Origin: Siminovitchia fortis | GTDB taxonomy: Bacteria; Bacillota; Bacilli; Bacillales; Bacillaceae_C | Direction of reading: 5' to 3' | DNA length: 64,000 bases | Assembly (NCBI RefSeq): GCF_003605365.2 | Contig: NZ_QYTU02000001.1 | Span: 62,001-126,000 of the forward strand | Shown: piece after piece, positions 33,842 through 43,244 of the stretch | How the letters are laid out: each line of letters opens with the position of its first letter | How positions within the stretch are numbered: position 1 is the stretch's first letter | Program-made: the position numbers and the translations under genes | The notes under the pieces: generated by a model | The model's input: the letters and a program-made list of their open reading frames with translations, nothing else | What the model was told of the DNA's origin: nothing | Databases searched by the model: none

Positions 33842-35696
33842 TTATATCCGCCTCCCATCGGTTAAACATTCCATTCAACTTTTCAAAAATATTTTGACCG
33901 GAATAAAAGGTGCCGTCCATTTGAAGTGACGCTAATTCTTCTTCGGTAAAACTGCCGGCAATATCCAGGCGGACATTTGGCAAATTTTCTTTTACCCAGC
34001 GTCCGATTTCTGCGGCAAATTCCGGATAAAGGGAAGGGGGCCCGCACAAACAAAAATCTTTTTCCGGAGATTCTCCAATGTACCGCTTGATGCCGGTCAA
34101 GTCCCGGAAGCCCTCACTCCAGACAGCTTGGATTCCTGCTGTAGCCAAAACACCCGAAACAAAGTCCGCATGCGGTTTATATGACTTCAATTCCCCAAGA
34201 CAGATCAGGCCTACAGATGGAGCTTCTCCTTTTAGCGCCAGCTTGTGCGACCTTTGCCGCAGGCTTTCGAACTTCTCCGCAAGCCTTACTCCCGGCAGCG
34301 GCTCGGCTTTCATCCTCCCTTTTCTTGCCGCGCAAGATGAGCTGTCTTCCGCCGGAAAACGGACCTGCTCGCCGGCCATGGCATAGACATTCACGCCGAC
34401 AGCCCGGCACTTTCTCGTTTCCATATCTATCAATCTACCGGCGCTCGTTCTTTTAATATTCCCTTGAAGCCACCCTGTCAGCAAGACTTCAATCATTCCG
34501 CCTTTCTTGTCAATTTCCTGGAAAAACCTCCATCCCTGATGGACTAAACTTGATGTTAATGTCTCGATAAAATAAGAGCCTCCAGCCGGGTCGACAACCT
34601 GGCCCAAAAACGACTCCTCTTTCAAAAGAAGTTGAGTATTTCTGGCGATTCTCATTGAAAAATCGGTGGACCGCCCTGACAATTCATCAAATGGCCCTAC
34701 ATGAAGGTAATCGGCTCCTCCCAAAATTCCGGCAAATGCTTCGTTTCCCGCACGGAGTATGTTCACATAGGGATCCAGTACAGATTTTGTAAGATTGGCT
34801 GTTTCTGCACTAATAGGAACCGGCTGTTCACCTGCCGGTATTCCGTATGCATCGGCAATCGTCTTCCAAAGTACCCGGAAAGCCCTGAGTTTTGACAGTT
34901 CCATAAAAAAATCACTGCCGATGGCAAATCGAAAAATCAGTTTGGATGCCGTTTTTGCCGGAGTCCATCCCGCTTTTTTCATTTGTTCAATATAAAACAC
35001 TGCCAATGCCAAAGAAACACCGAGTTCCTGAATCACTTGGGCTCCGGCTTCCTTGTATGGCTTTGTATCAATCATGATCGTACGAAGCTGAGGCAGCTGC
35101 CGATCAAGTTGCTTGATCTGTGAAACCCAATCTTTCATTTGCCCGCTGTCGGTGTCAGGGATGAAACCTTCGGAAAGGTCCATTGATACGATATCCGCTG
35201 CAACTGCCCCCGCAACGTTAATATTTGAAGCAAGCAGCTTTTTGGCGATGAGGCCAAAACGGCTGCCGGAAAAAATGAGCAGCGGTATTCGATCCAATGC
35301 AATGATATCGTTCAATTCTTTGAAGCATACGTCATCGGGCTTCTTAAGCTGCAAAGGGTCAAAAGCAATTGTCTCCTGTCCGCGTTGGAGGGAACTTTCG
35401 AGTTGAAGCTTTAATTTATCCCAATCATTCTCTTTCAGCGTTTGGGCTATGCGCCAGCAGCGTTTTTCCTCCGGATCATAAAAGCCCCGCAAAAAGCTGC
35501 CCTCTCCAGGGTATTGGTCTAACCGTCCATAATCGATTTGATGTTGCGTATAAAGGGGAGATAATTGAATACCTTCATACGTATCAGTGTAAAGGCCTTT
35601 CAGGGAAGCATTCTTCAATGATGATTGCGCAGCCTTTTCCCAATCGCTGATTGAGGCTTTTTTGAAGGCTGTTTTTTTTGCCTGGTCAGTGAACAT
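33834..35696 (-). CDS. mutA: Methylmalonyl-CoA mutase small (beta) subunit
   Basis: A 620-residue homologue of MutB. It keeps the barrel ([33 protein letters not shown]) but its C-terminal B12-like domain lacks the DxHxxG cobalt-ligand motif, as expected of the non-catalytic subunit. It forms the heterodimer with MutB. First gene of mutA-mutB-meaB. A 32-base inverted repeat covers its promoter. Confidence 0.94.
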   Translation of the reverse strand: MFTDQAKKTAFKKASISDWEKAAQSSLKNASLKGLYTDTYEGIQLSPLYTQHQIDYGRLDQYPGEGSFLRGFYDPEEKRCWRIAQTLKENDWDKLKLQLESSLQRGQETIAFDPLQLKKPDDVCFKELNDIIALDRIPLLIFSGSRFGLIAKKLLASNINVAGAVAADIVSMDLSEGFIPDTDSGQMKDWVSQIKQLDRQLPQLRTIMIDTKPYKEAGAQVIQELGVSLALAVFYIEQMKKAGWTPAKTASKLIFRFAIGSDFFMELSKLRAFRVLWKTIADAYGIPAGEQPVPISAETANLTKSVLDPYVNILRAGNEAFAGILGGADYLHVGPFDELSGRSTDFSMRIARNTQLLLKEESFLGQVVDPAGGSYFIETLTSSLVHQGWRFFQEIDKKGGMIEVLLTGWLQGNIKRTSAGRLIDMETRKCRAVGVNVYAMAGEQVRFPAEDSSSCAARKGRMKAEPLPGVRLAEKFESLRQRSHKLALKGEAPSVGLICLGELKSYKPHADFVSGVLATAGIQAVWSEGFRDLTGIKRYIGESPEKDFCLCGPPSLYPEFAAEIGRWVKENLPNVRLDIAGSFTEEELASLQMDGTFYSGQNIFEKLNGMFNRWEADING

Positions 35697-35748
35697 GCGC
35701 TTACACCCTTCCTCTCCATTAATGCAAACGATTCCAAAAATATTTAGT

Positions 35749-35780
35749 GTTCCATTACCATTTTATTATAGTAATGGAAC
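35749..35780 (-). promoter_or_regulatory. Perfect inverted repeat over the mutA promoter (candidate operator)
   Basis: Arms GTTCCATTAC (35749-35758) and GTAATGGAAC (35771-35780) are perfect 10-mers. The 12-base centre holds TATAAT on the minus strand (35770-35765). The arrangement is that of a dimeric repressor site, such as a TetR- or GntR-family protein. The regulator is not encoded in this window as far as I can tell. Confidence 0.65.
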
Positions 35781-35800
35781 CCGGACAACTTAATAAAACG

Positions 35801-35830
35801 CCCGTACTCGCGAATAGAGTACGGGTATGT
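35801..35830 (-). terminator. Terminator of the bkd operon
   Basis: CCCGTACTC (35801-35809) pairs with GAGTACGGG (35817-35825). On the minus strand CGTTTTATT follows. It lies 9 bases beyond the bkdB stop. Confidence 0.8.
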
Positions 35831-35833
35831 TTT

Positions 35834-37102
35834 CTAATAGACGGAAGTATTTTCTTTTGAAATATTCTCCAGTATTTCTTTTATCCTTTTTAAGAAGTTG
35901 CCGCACACGAGACCATCGAGGACCCGGTGGTCCATTGACAGACAGAGGTTTACCATATCACGGGCGGCGATCCCCCCGTTTTTCAATATCACCGGCCGTT
36001 TCACGATTGATTCAATCTGTAAAATGGCAGCCTGAGGATGATTAATGATTCCCATGGACTGCACCGAACCGAAAGAACCGGTATTATTGACAGTAAAAGT
36101 TCCACCCTGTATATCATCGGTTCTCAACCTGCCGTTCCTTGCCTTATTTGCCAGCCCGGCAATTTCCTTGGCGATCCCTTTAATGGATTGCTCATCCGCG
36201 TTTTTGATAACAGGAACATACAATACATCTTCACTTGCCACTGCAATAGATAGATTGATATCTTTCTTCTGAATGATTTTGTCTCCGGCCCACACGGAAT
36301 TGATCATCGGATATTCCCTTAAAGCCTGTGCCACCGCTTTGACAAAGAAAGCGAAATAAGTCAGATTAAAGCCTTCTTTCAGCTTGAACTCATCTTTAAT
36401 AGAGTTACGGAATTGGACAAGCCCTGTTACATCAACCTCCACCATCATCCAGGCATGCGGAATTTCCTGTTTGCTCCGGACCATGTTGGCGGCAATCGTT
36501 CTCCGGATGTTTGTGATCGGAATTTCTGTATCCCCCGGAAGGACAGGAATTTGTACAGGCTGAAAAGCGATACCGTGACTGGCAGAAACAACCTTCTGCT
36601 TTGGCTGGCCGCTTGGTTCATCCTTAGCAGGGATCTTTCCTGCATTGATCAATTTCTGCAAATCTTTCCGTGTAATGCGCCCTCCCAGACCGGTTCCATC
36701 AACCTGCCCCAGATCGATGTCATATTCCTGGGCCATCCGTACCACAGCGGGTGAATAACGGGCTTTATTCCGATTTTTCATTTTATCATCTTGGTCTGTA
36801 CGCGCATCAAAAGCAATCTCTCCCTCGTCCTTAACCGAAGGCTCTTCCCCTGAATCCGTCTCTTGTGTATCGATCGTGCATATGATTTCCCCAACTGCGA
36901 GTGTTTCGTCTTCCTGGGCAATGATCTCCTTGATTGTGCCAGAAAAAGAAGAAGGTATTTCAGCATTCACTTTATCAGTCAAGACTTCAGCAAGGGGGTC
37001 ATACTTTTTGACCTCATCCCCGGGCCCAACAAGCCATTTGCTGATTGTTCCTTCAGTCACACTCTCTCCGAGCTGGGGCATTGTTATATTTTTCACAGCC
37101 AA
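35834..37102 (-). CDS. bkdB: Branched-chain 2-oxoacid dehydrogenase E2 (lipoamide acyltransferase)
   Basis: About 422 residues: an N-terminal lipoyl domain with the lipoylated lysine in LTDKVNAEIPSS, a flexible linker, a peripheral subunit-binding domain (SPAVVRMAQEYDIDLGQVDGTGLGGRITRKDL), and the acyltransferase domain ending with the catalytic SMDHRVLDG. TTG 37102 lies 10 bases after AAAGGAGG and gives MAVKNITMPQLGESV, the usual E2 start. The last gene of lpdV-bkdAA-bkdAB-bkdB. Confidence 0.94.
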   Translation of the reverse strand: MAVKNITMPQLGESVTEGTISKWLVGPGDEVKKYDPLAEVLTDKVNAEIPSSFSGTIKEIIAQEDETLAVGEIICTIDTQETDSGEEPSVKDEGEIAFDARTDQDDKMKNRNKARYSPAVVRMAQEYDIDLGQVDGTGLGGRITRKDLQKLINAGKIPAKDEPSGQPKQKVVSASHGIAFQPVQIPVLPGDTEIPITNIRRTIAANMVRSKQEIPHAWMMVEVDVTGLVQFRNSIKDEFKLKEGFNLTYFAFFVKAVAQALREYPMINSVWAGDKIIQKKDINLSIAVASEDVLYVPVIKNADEQSIKGIAKEIAGLANKARNGRLRTDDIQGGTFTVNNTGSFGSVQSMGIINHPQAAILQIESIVKRPVILKNGGIAARDMVNLCLSMDHRVLDGLVCGNFLKRIKEILENISKENTSVY

Positions 37103-37142
37103 ATAAAACAAGCCTCCTTTACCGCATGATTAATGGGTACCA

Positions 37143-38126
37143 TTAAAATTCCGCAAGCTCCCTCATGGCCTTTTCAATTTTATCTGGATTAATCATAAAG
37201 AATTTTTCCATTGTCGGGGCATACGGCATGGCCGGCACGTCAGGGCCTGCCAGTCTCCTGACGGGTGCATCCAGGTCAAACAGGCACTCTTCGGCGATGA
37301 TGGCGGCTACCTCGCCAATAATGCTGCCTTCCTTATTATCTTCCGTGATCAGCAATACTTTCCCTGTTTTGGAAGCTGCTTCTATGATCGCTTCCTGATC
37401 AAGCGGATAAACTGTACGCAGATCAAGGATATGCGTGCTGATGCCGTCTTTGGCAAGCTTTTCTGCCGCCTGCAGGGCCATATGGACACATAATCCATAC
37501 GTAATGACAGTGATATCATCGCCTTCCCGTTTAACATCGGCCTTGCCGATCGGCAGTACGTAATCCTCATCGGGCACTTCGCCTTTAATTAATCGATAAG
37601 CCCTTTTATGCTCAAAGAACAATACGGGATCCTCATCCCTGATTGCCGCTTTCAGCAAACCTTTCACGTCGTATGGCGTCGATGGCATGACTATTTTCAA
37701 ACCGGGCTGGTTGGCAAAAATGGCTTCGACCGACTGTGAATGATAAAGAGCACCGTGAACACCTCCGCCGTATGGCGCCCTGATGACGATCGGGCATGAC
37801 CAATCATTATTCGAACGGTACCGGATGCGGGCGGCCTCAGATATAATCTGGTTAACTGCAGGCATAATAAAGTCTGCAAACTGCATTTCGGCGACCGGCC
37901 TGTATCCATACATGGCGGCTCCGATTCCAACGCCCGCTATGGCCGATTCAGCCAAAGGAGTGTCGATGACCCTTTGATCACCAAACAATTCATACAACCC
38001 TTGGGTCGCTTTGAAAACCCCGCCTTTTCTCCCTACATCCTCACCAAGAACAAAAACTTTTTCATCCCGCTCCATTTCTTCCCTGAGCGCTGCCGTAACT
38101 GCTTCGATATATGAAATGACTGCCAT
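37143..38126 (-). CDS. bkdAB: Branched-chain 2-oxoacid dehydrogenase E1 beta
   Basis: A 327-residue transketolase-like subunit (EEMERDEKVFVLGEDVGRKGGVF; EMQFADFIMPAVNQI; RAPYGGGVHGALYHSQSVEAIF). It binds E1 alpha to form the thiamine-diphosphate enzyme that decarboxylates the keto acids of Val, Leu and Ile. Only 14 bases separate it from bkdAA. GGGGGAGC precedes the ATG. Confidence 0.95.
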   Translation of the reverse strand: MAVISYIEAVTAALREEMERDEKVFVLGEDVGRKGGVFKATQGLYELFGDQRVIDTPLAESAIAGVGIGAAMYGYRPVAEMQFADFIMPAVNQIISEAARIRYRSNNDWSCPIVIRAPYGGGVHGALYHSQSVEAIFANQPGLKIVMPSTPYDVKGLLKAAIRDEDPVLFFEHKRAYRLIKGEVPDEDYVLPIGKADVKREGDDITVITYGLCVHMALQAAEKLAKDGISTHILDLRTVYPLDQEAIIEAASKTGKVLLITEDNKEGSIIGEVAAIIAEECLFDLDAPVRRLAGPDVPAMPYAPTMEKFFMINPDKIEKAMRELAEF

Positions 38127-38140
38127 AAAGCTCCCCCCTC

Positions 38141-39139
38141 TTACGCCTTTTCATGATACACGTGTTTCAAGGCATCTTCCGGCGATGCGTATGGTGCTTC
38201 CTCCGCATAATCCGTCGCCTCGTTCACCTGCTCCATGATCCGGTCATTAATTTCTTTTTCCAGTTCGTTATCCATCAGTCCATTTTCTTTCAGATAGGAT
38301 CCGAACAAAATGATGGGGTCCTGGCTTTTTGCTTTTGCCATCTCATCCGATGACCGGTAAGTGCGGTCATCGTCATCAGACGAATGGGGTGTCAGCCGAT
38401 TGCATTCAGTTTCAATGAGCACAGGCCCCTCGCCATTCCTGCAGCGGGCAGCAGCTTCTTTTACCGTTTTGTATACTTCAAGCGGATCATTTCCATCAAT
38501 GGTGATACCTTGCATTCCATAGCCTGCTGCACGGTCTGATACTTTCTCGCATGCAAGCTGCTTGTCAATCGGAACGGAAATCGCATATTTATTGTTCTCA
38601 CACATAAAAATGACCGGAAGCCTGTGTACGCCGGCAAAATTCGCCCCTTCATGAAAGTCTCCCTGGTTTGAAGAACCTTCACCAAAGGTTACAAAAGCGA
38701 CCTGATCGCTTCCTTCCATCCTGGCCGCCAGGGCAACTCCCACTGCATGGGGAACCTGTGTCGTAACAGGCGAAGAACCGGTGACAATCCGATTTTTCTT
38801 CTTTCCAAAATGGCCGGGCATCTGCCTTCCCCCGGAGTTCGGATCTTCTGCTTTTGCAAAGCCGGAAAGCATGATTTCTTTTGGAGTCATGCCAAAAGCA
38901 AGAACAACTCCCAGATCCCTGTAATAGGGGAGAACATAATCTTTTTCCCGGTCAAGGGCATAGGCCGCCCCTACTTGTGCAGCTTCCTGCCCTTGGCAGG
39001 AAATGACAAACGGGATTTTCCCGGACCGGTTCAAAAGCCACATCCGCTCATCTATCCTGCGGGCAAGCAGCATGGTCTCAAACATTTCCAAGACTTCCTG
39101 ATCGCTCAGCCCAAGCTCTATATGACGGTTTTTTGCCAT
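38141..39139 (-). CDS. bkdAA: Branched-chain 2-oxoacid dehydrogenase E1 alpha
   Basis: A 332-residue subunit with the thiamine diphosphate motif from FGEGSSNQGDFHEG to CENNKYAIS and the phosphorylation-loop-like region RTYRSSDE. LTPHSSDDDD is typical of E1 alpha. It lies between lpdV and bkdAB in a four-gene operon. Confidence 0.95.
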   Translation of the reverse strand: MAKNRHIELGLSDQEVLEMFETMLLARRIDERMWLLNRSGKIPFVISCQGQEAAQVGAAYALDREKDYVLPYYRDLGVVLAFGMTPKEIMLSGFAKAEDPNSGGRQMPGHFGKKKNRIVTGSSPVTTQVPHAVGVALAARMEGSDQVAFVTFGEGSSNQGDFHEGANFAGVHRLPVIFMCENNKYAISVPIDKQLACEKVSDRAAGYGMQGITIDGNDPLEVYKTVKEAAARCRNGEGPVLIETECNRLTPHSSDDDDRTYRSSDEMAKAKSQDPIILFGSYLKENGLMDNELEKEINDRIMEQVNEATDYAEEAPYASPEDALKHVYHEKA

Positions 39140-39178
39140 CCTTTCTACCTCCCGATGGATTTAAGTTTCATGTTTGCT

Positions 39179-40603
39179 TCATATATGTATGGCGCGTCCG
39201 TCCACTGCAAGTGCCGCTTCGCCCATCACCTCGCCCAAGGAAGGGTGCGGGTGGATCGTTTGCGAAATTTCCCAGGCGGTCGCATCAAGGACGCGGGCAA
39301 GGCCCGCTTCTGAAATCAAGTCAGTTACATTCGGACCGATCATATGTACACCGAGAATATCATTTGTATCCTCATCGGATACAATTTTCACAAATCCGTC
39401 GGTTTCGCCGAATATGAGGGCCTTTCCAATGGCCTGGAATGAAAACTTTCCTGTTTTGACCTTAAAGCCTTTTTCTTTTGCTTCATCTTCCGTCAACCCC
39501 ACTCCTGCTATTTCCGGAGTGCTGTATATGCACCTTGGTACATGATCATAAATAATCGGGGACGGATCTTCTCCTGCAATGTGCTCTGCTGCCTTTATAC
39601 CTTCATGGGAGGCGGCGTGCGCCAGCTGCAATCCCCCAATGACATCTCCTATAGCATATATATGAGATTCCTTTGTTTGATAATATTCGTTTACCTTGAT
39701 AAACCCGTTGTCCAATTCAATATCCGTGTTCTGAAGTCCGAGATTATCGGAGTTCGGATTCCTTCCGACGGCAACAAGAATTTTTTCTCCTGTAAACTCT
39801 TTGAGCCGGCCATCGACTTCAGCCGAGATTTTTGCAAAGCCGCCATCCTTCATAAATGTGTCCGGCTGCACTTTCGCCCTTGTCACCACATTGATTTTTT
39901 TCTTTTTAAAAAGGCGCTCCAATTCTTTGGACACTTCCTGATCTTCGGAGGGCAGTAATTGTTCGGCATATTCAAGGATTGCCACTTCCACACCGAAATC
40001 TGCAAGCATTGATGCCCACTCAATGCCGATCACCCCGCCGCCGATGATAATCATTGACCTTGGAAGCTGCTCCATCTCAAGGGCTTCGTCGGATGTAATA
40101 ATATATGTACCGTCAATGTCCAGTCCCGGAAGTGATTTTGTGCGTGACCCCGTTGCAATGATGACGTTTTTGGGGACAAGCATTTCGTTTTCGCTGCCAT
40201 CTGTCATCTCAACCGATACAGTTCCGGGAAGCGGAGAAAAGATGGAGGGTCCCAATATCCGTCCAAAACCATCATAGACATCTATTTTTCCTTTTTTCAT
40301 CAAATGTTGGACACCCTTATACAGCCGGTCAACGATACCCGTTTTTCTCTGCTGGACCTTTTTGAAATTCAAGATCGCGTTTTCTGTCTCAACCCCGAAA
40401 TCTTCACTTTGTTTTACAGTGCTGAACACTTGCGCACTCCAGAGCAATGCCTTGCTCGGAATGCAGCCTTTATGTAAACATGTTCCCCCGAGGGCTTCTT
40501 TTTCGACGATTGCCGTTTTCAAACCGAGCTGTGAAGCCCGGATGGCAGCCACATATCCGCCTGTACCCCCTCCAATTATCACCACATCATACTCATGAGC
40601 CAT
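39179..40603 (-). CDS. lpdV: Dihydrolipoamide dehydrogenase (E3 of the Bkd complex)
   Basis: A 474-residue flavoprotein: FAD motif IIGGGTGGYVAAIRASQLG, the redox-active disulfide GGTCLHKGCIPSK (C42/C47), the NAD motif IIGGGVIGIEWASML, and the C-terminal HPHPSLGE with the active-site His-Glu. It reoxidises the lipoamide on BkdB. Its location as first gene of the bkd genes identifies it as lpdV and not pdhD. Confidence 0.94.
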   Translation of the reverse strand: MAHEYDVVIIGGGTGGYVAAIRASQLGLKTAIVEKEALGGTCLHKGCIPSKALLWSAQVFSTVKQSEDFGVETENAILNFKKVQQRKTGIVDRLYKGVQHLMKKGKIDVYDGFGRILGPSIFSPLPGTVSVEMTDGSENEMLVPKNVIIATGSRTKSLPGLDIDGTYIITSDEALEMEQLPRSMIIIGGGVIGIEWASMLADFGVEVAILEYAEQLLPSEDQEVSKELERLFKKKKINVVTRAKVQPDTFMKDGGFAKISAEVDGRLKEFTGEKILVAVGRNPNSDNLGLQNTDIELDNGFIKVNEYYQTKESHIYAIGDVIGGLQLAHAASHEGIKAAEHIAGEDPSPIIYDHVPRCIYSTPEIAGVGLTEDEAKEKGFKVKTGKFSFQAIGKALIFGETDGFVKIVSDEDTNDILGVHMIGPNVTDLISEAGLARVLDATAWEISQTIHPHPSLGEVMGEAALAVDGRAIHI

Positions 40604-40692
40604 CTGAGTGCCTCCCTTATTTCAAAACCGAGTCGATCATGCCATGCGTAAGCTTGAAGTGTTTCACTCCGCTTTTGCCCATTTAAACATCT

Positions 40693-41787
40693 TTAAATCC
40701 TATTGTACAGAATATGCTTATCATTAAGTAAAAATTGGCTTCTTGATTTCCGTAACGTTTCTATCCGTTCCTCTGCCATCCGGTCCGCGGCCACGTATGT
40801 GGGGATACGATCGCGCTTGGAGATGTTAATGACCTTTTCAACATTATTGTAGATTGTTTCGACTTTCTTAAGCGCACGCTCTTGGTTATAACCGTGGAGT
40901 TCATCGGCAACATTTATGACTCCGCCGGCATTTAAAACATAATCAGGCGCATATACAATTCCTTTTTCATGGATAATGTCCCCATGGCGGGGTTCCTTCA
41001 GTTGGTTATTTGCAGAGCCGGCTATCACTTTCGCTTTAAGCTGAGGAATCGTTTGATCATTGATGATGGCACCAAGCGCACAAGGCGCAAAAATATCTGC
41101 CTCCACTCCGTATATATCTCCGGGATCCACTGCTTTTGCATCGAAGGCTTCTACAGCCCGGCGGACCGCCTCTTTATTAATGTCTGTAACGATCAGCCTG
41201 GCACCCTCTTCGTGCAAATGCCGGCAAAGCTCAAATGCAACGTTTCCGACACCCTGTACAGCAACAGTCTTTCCTTCTACCGAATCGGAGCCAAACGCCT
41301 CCTTCACCACTGCTTTCATCCCGACAAAACACCCGTAGGCAGTTACCGGTGAAGGGTTTCCGGAAGAGCCGAAGGCGGAAGACCCCGTGACAAAATTTGT
41401 CTCCTCATAGATGAGATCCATATCCTCTACAGTAGTCCCTACATCTTCAGCTGTTATGTAACGGCCGTTCAATCCTTGAATAAACCGGCCGAAGGCCCTG
41501 AACATCTCTTGGTTTTTGTCTTTTTTCGGATCACCGATAATAACGGCTTTCCCGCCGCCAAGATTCAAACCGGCCGCCGCATTCTTATAGGTCATGCCTT
41601 TGGCAAGGCGCAATGCATCATTGATTGCAGCCTCTTCATTGTCATAGGTCCACATCCTTGTCCCGCCGAGAGCCGGTCCAAGCGTCGTGTCATGTATGGC
41701 TATGATCGCTTTTAACCCCGACTGTTCATCCTGGCAAAACAATAATTGCTCATAATCATCCCGGGCCATCGTTTCAAATATTTTCAC
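40693..41787 (-). CDS. bcd: Leucine dehydrogenase
   Basis: A 364-residue amino acid dehydrogenase: substrate and catalytic lysines K68 (MTYKNAAAG) and K80 ([14 protein letters not shown]) and the NAD motif [17 protein letters not shown]. It deaminates Leu, Val and Ile to the keto acids used by Bkd. In B. subtilis ptb and buk flank this gene; here both are missing and lpdV follows after 89 bases. Upstream (41788-41910) a GGCCGG/CCGGCC pair and AT-rich sequence are visible, but no convincing sigma-54 promoter. Confidence 0.95.
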   Translation of the reverse strand: MKIFETMARDDYEQLLFCQDEQSGLKAIIAIHDTTLGPALGGTRMWTYDNEEAAINDALRLAKGMTYKNAAAGLNLGGGKAVIIGDPKKDKNQEMFRAFGRFIQGLNGRYITAEDVGTTVEDMDLIYEETNFVTGSSAFGSSGNPSPVTAYGCFVGMKAVVKEAFGSDSVEGKTVAVQGVGNVAFELCRHLHEEGARLIVTDINKEAVRRAVEAFDAKAVDPGDIYGVEADIFAPCALGAIINDQTIPQLKAKVIAGSANNQLKEPRHGDIIHEKGIVYAPDYVLNAGGVINVADELHGYNQERALKKVETIYNNVEKVINISKRDRIPTYVAADRMAEERIETLRKSRSQFLLNDKHILYNRI

Positions 41788-41910
41788 AAGCTCACCCCGT
41801 TTTTATTTTTTATTCCAAACCTAATTTATAATGGCCGGTTTTATATTAGAAAAATGTCCGGCCCAAAAAGTTTATTATTTTACAATTGATTGTAGCGAAA
41901 AGCTCGATGC

Positions 41911-41938
41911 TTGACAAATGATTCCGTTGAGATATGAT
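41911..41938 (+). promoter_or_regulatory. Sigma-A promoter of yqzF
   Basis: TTGACA (41911-41916), 16-base spacer, TATGAT (41933-41938), 33 bases before the ATG. Confidence 0.7.
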
Positions 41939-41970
41939 TTTTTTGAGATAATATTGATAAGGAGATTTCC

Positions 41971-42213
41971 ATGGCTCGAATTATAGCACTCCTATTGCTG
42001 GTCCTGCCCGGCCTATTGGCAGGCTATGGCATAAAATTAATGAGAGATATGTTGTTTGGCGTTTTACAGCGTCCTTTTCCATATTTATGGATGCAATTTC
42101 TCGGCGGCCTGCTTTTCTTTCTCATAGGATTAGGATTTATCGGTGGCTTTATTTTACACCGTGACCGAAAAAGAAACAAAGTTCAGGACCGTTTCAAGAA
42201 AAGGGGACAGTAA
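41971..42213 (+). CDS. yqzF: DUF2627 membrane protein (YqzF)
   Basis: An 80-residue protein with two transmembrane segments (about 4-22 and 41-63) and a basic C-terminus (HRDRKRNKVQDRFKKRG). It matches the small DUF2627 family of Bacillaceae (B. subtilis YqzF, also near bkd and yqiK). The function is unknown. AAGGAG lies 8 bases upstream of the ATG. Confidence 0.85.
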   Translation: MARIIALLLLVLPGLLAGYGIKLMRDMLFGVLQRPFPYLWMQFLGGLLFFLIGLGFIGGFILHRDRKRNKVQDRFKKRGQ

Positions 42214-42224
42214 GATATGGCATT

Positions 42225-42393
42225 AAGAAAAGCGAAAGCGACTTGATTCTTGCGGGGCTAGGCGCTGGCCGCCTTAAAGCGCCACGTCCTGTGGCGCCGG
42301 TGGCACTAGGACCTCCTGTCCGTCGGCAGGCTCAAGCAGCGACGTCCTGTCGCTTCGCCTGCACTAGCACGTCCTGTCCGTCGGAGCTGGACA
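42225..42393 (+). repeat. Dispersed intergenic repeat, copy 6 (mosaic)
   Basis: Starts AAGAAAAGCGAAAGCGACTTG and ends TCGGAGCTGGACAT. The middle carries CGTCCTGTGGCG, CAGGCTCAAGCAGCGACGTC and CTGCACTAGCACGTCCTG blocks that also occur in copy 4 at 22.74-22.80 kb. Confidence 0.75.
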
Positions 42394-42445
42394 TATCAAT
42401 AATAAAAGATCTGCGAAAAGCTTGCAGATCTTTTATTATTGATAT
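42393..42445 (-). terminator. Perfect 22-bp hairpin overlapping the yqiK stop codon
   Basis: Arms 42393-42414 and 42424-42445 are perfectly complementary over 22 bases with a 9-base loop. The yqiK stop codon (42438-42436) and its last codons lie in one arm. The inner GC-containing part (GATCTGC) followed by T-rich sequence makes it a terminator for yqiK and possibly for yqzF. Confidence 0.75.
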
Positions 42446-43167
42446 TGCTCCCTTAGCCGGTAGGCTTTCCCCGGATAATCGGTAATCAGGCCTGAGCAAT
42501 TGAGGGCAAAGAGCCTCTTCATGTCTTTCTCTTTATTTACTGTATATGGCCTGACAGCAATGCCGCATGCCATAGTGTCCATGATTTCCCTATCGGAAAT
42601 TGATTTCAGTTTCGGATGAATGCCGCATGCCCCAAGGGACGCTGCATAGTCCCAAGGCTTGTATAAAACTTCATTGTATAATGGGGCTGTTGTGATTGCA
42701 GGTTCGATTTCCCTGCTGAGAACAAGCGATTTGTGGTTGAACGAGGAGATGATCACCCTCTTTTCCAGGCAAAACTCATGCACCAGCTCAATAACCATTT
42801 CTTCCATGCCCCTATATGGATTGACAGCATTTTTCAGCTCGATATTACATAAAAGATGATTGCCTTCCAGCCATTCAAACACTTCACGCAAAGAAGGAAT
42901 CCGGCAGCTTTTTTTAAAAAAATGGAGGGAATGGAAATTGGCCTTCAGTTTGGACAGCTCGTTGAAAGTAAGCTCGTTGACAAAACCGCTCCCATTCGTG
43001 GTTCTGTCGACAGTTAGATCGTGAATCACGACGATTTCCCCATCCGCCGTTAATTGTACATCCAGCTCAATTCCGTCTGCCCCATCCATTTCTGCGGCTA
43101 AAAAGGCTTCCATCGTATTTTCCGGGTGAGTCCCGGCAGATCCCCGATGTGCAAAAATAAACGTCAT
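42436..43167 (-). CDS. yqiK: Glycerophosphodiester phosphodiesterase
   Basis: A 243-residue GDPD-family TIM barrel with FAHRGSAGTHPENTMEAF (H7/R8), the metal-binding GIELDVQLT and VIHD (H48). It hydrolyses glycerophosphodiesters to glycerol 3-phosphate. No signal peptide is visible, so it acts in the cytoplasm. Located next to spo0A as yqiK is in B. subtilis. Confidence 0.9.
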   Translation of the reverse strand: MTFIFAHRGSAGTHPENTMEAFLAAEMDGADGIELDVQLTADGEIVVIHDLTVDRTTNGSGFVNELTFNELSKLKANFHSLHFFKKSCRIPSLREVFEWLEGNHLLCNIELKNAVNPYRGMEEMVIELVHEFCLEKRVIISSFNHKSLVLSREIEPAITTAPLYNEVLYKPWDYAASLGACGIHPKLKSISDREIMDTMACGIAVRPYTVNKEKDMKRLFALNCSGLITDYPGKAYRLREQYQ

Positions 43168-43244
43168 CTGCTCACCGCCTAAAGTAGGATATTTACATCA
43201 TACCCTTTTTAGGCATTATATGCGCCAAAGATGATTTAGCGAAT

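Noticed and set aside
41788..41910. Sigma-54 promoter for bcd-bkd as in B. subtilis
   Set aside because: No TGGCAC-N5-TTGCA-like -24/-12 element was found upstream of bcd, and no bkdR-type activator gene is next to it.
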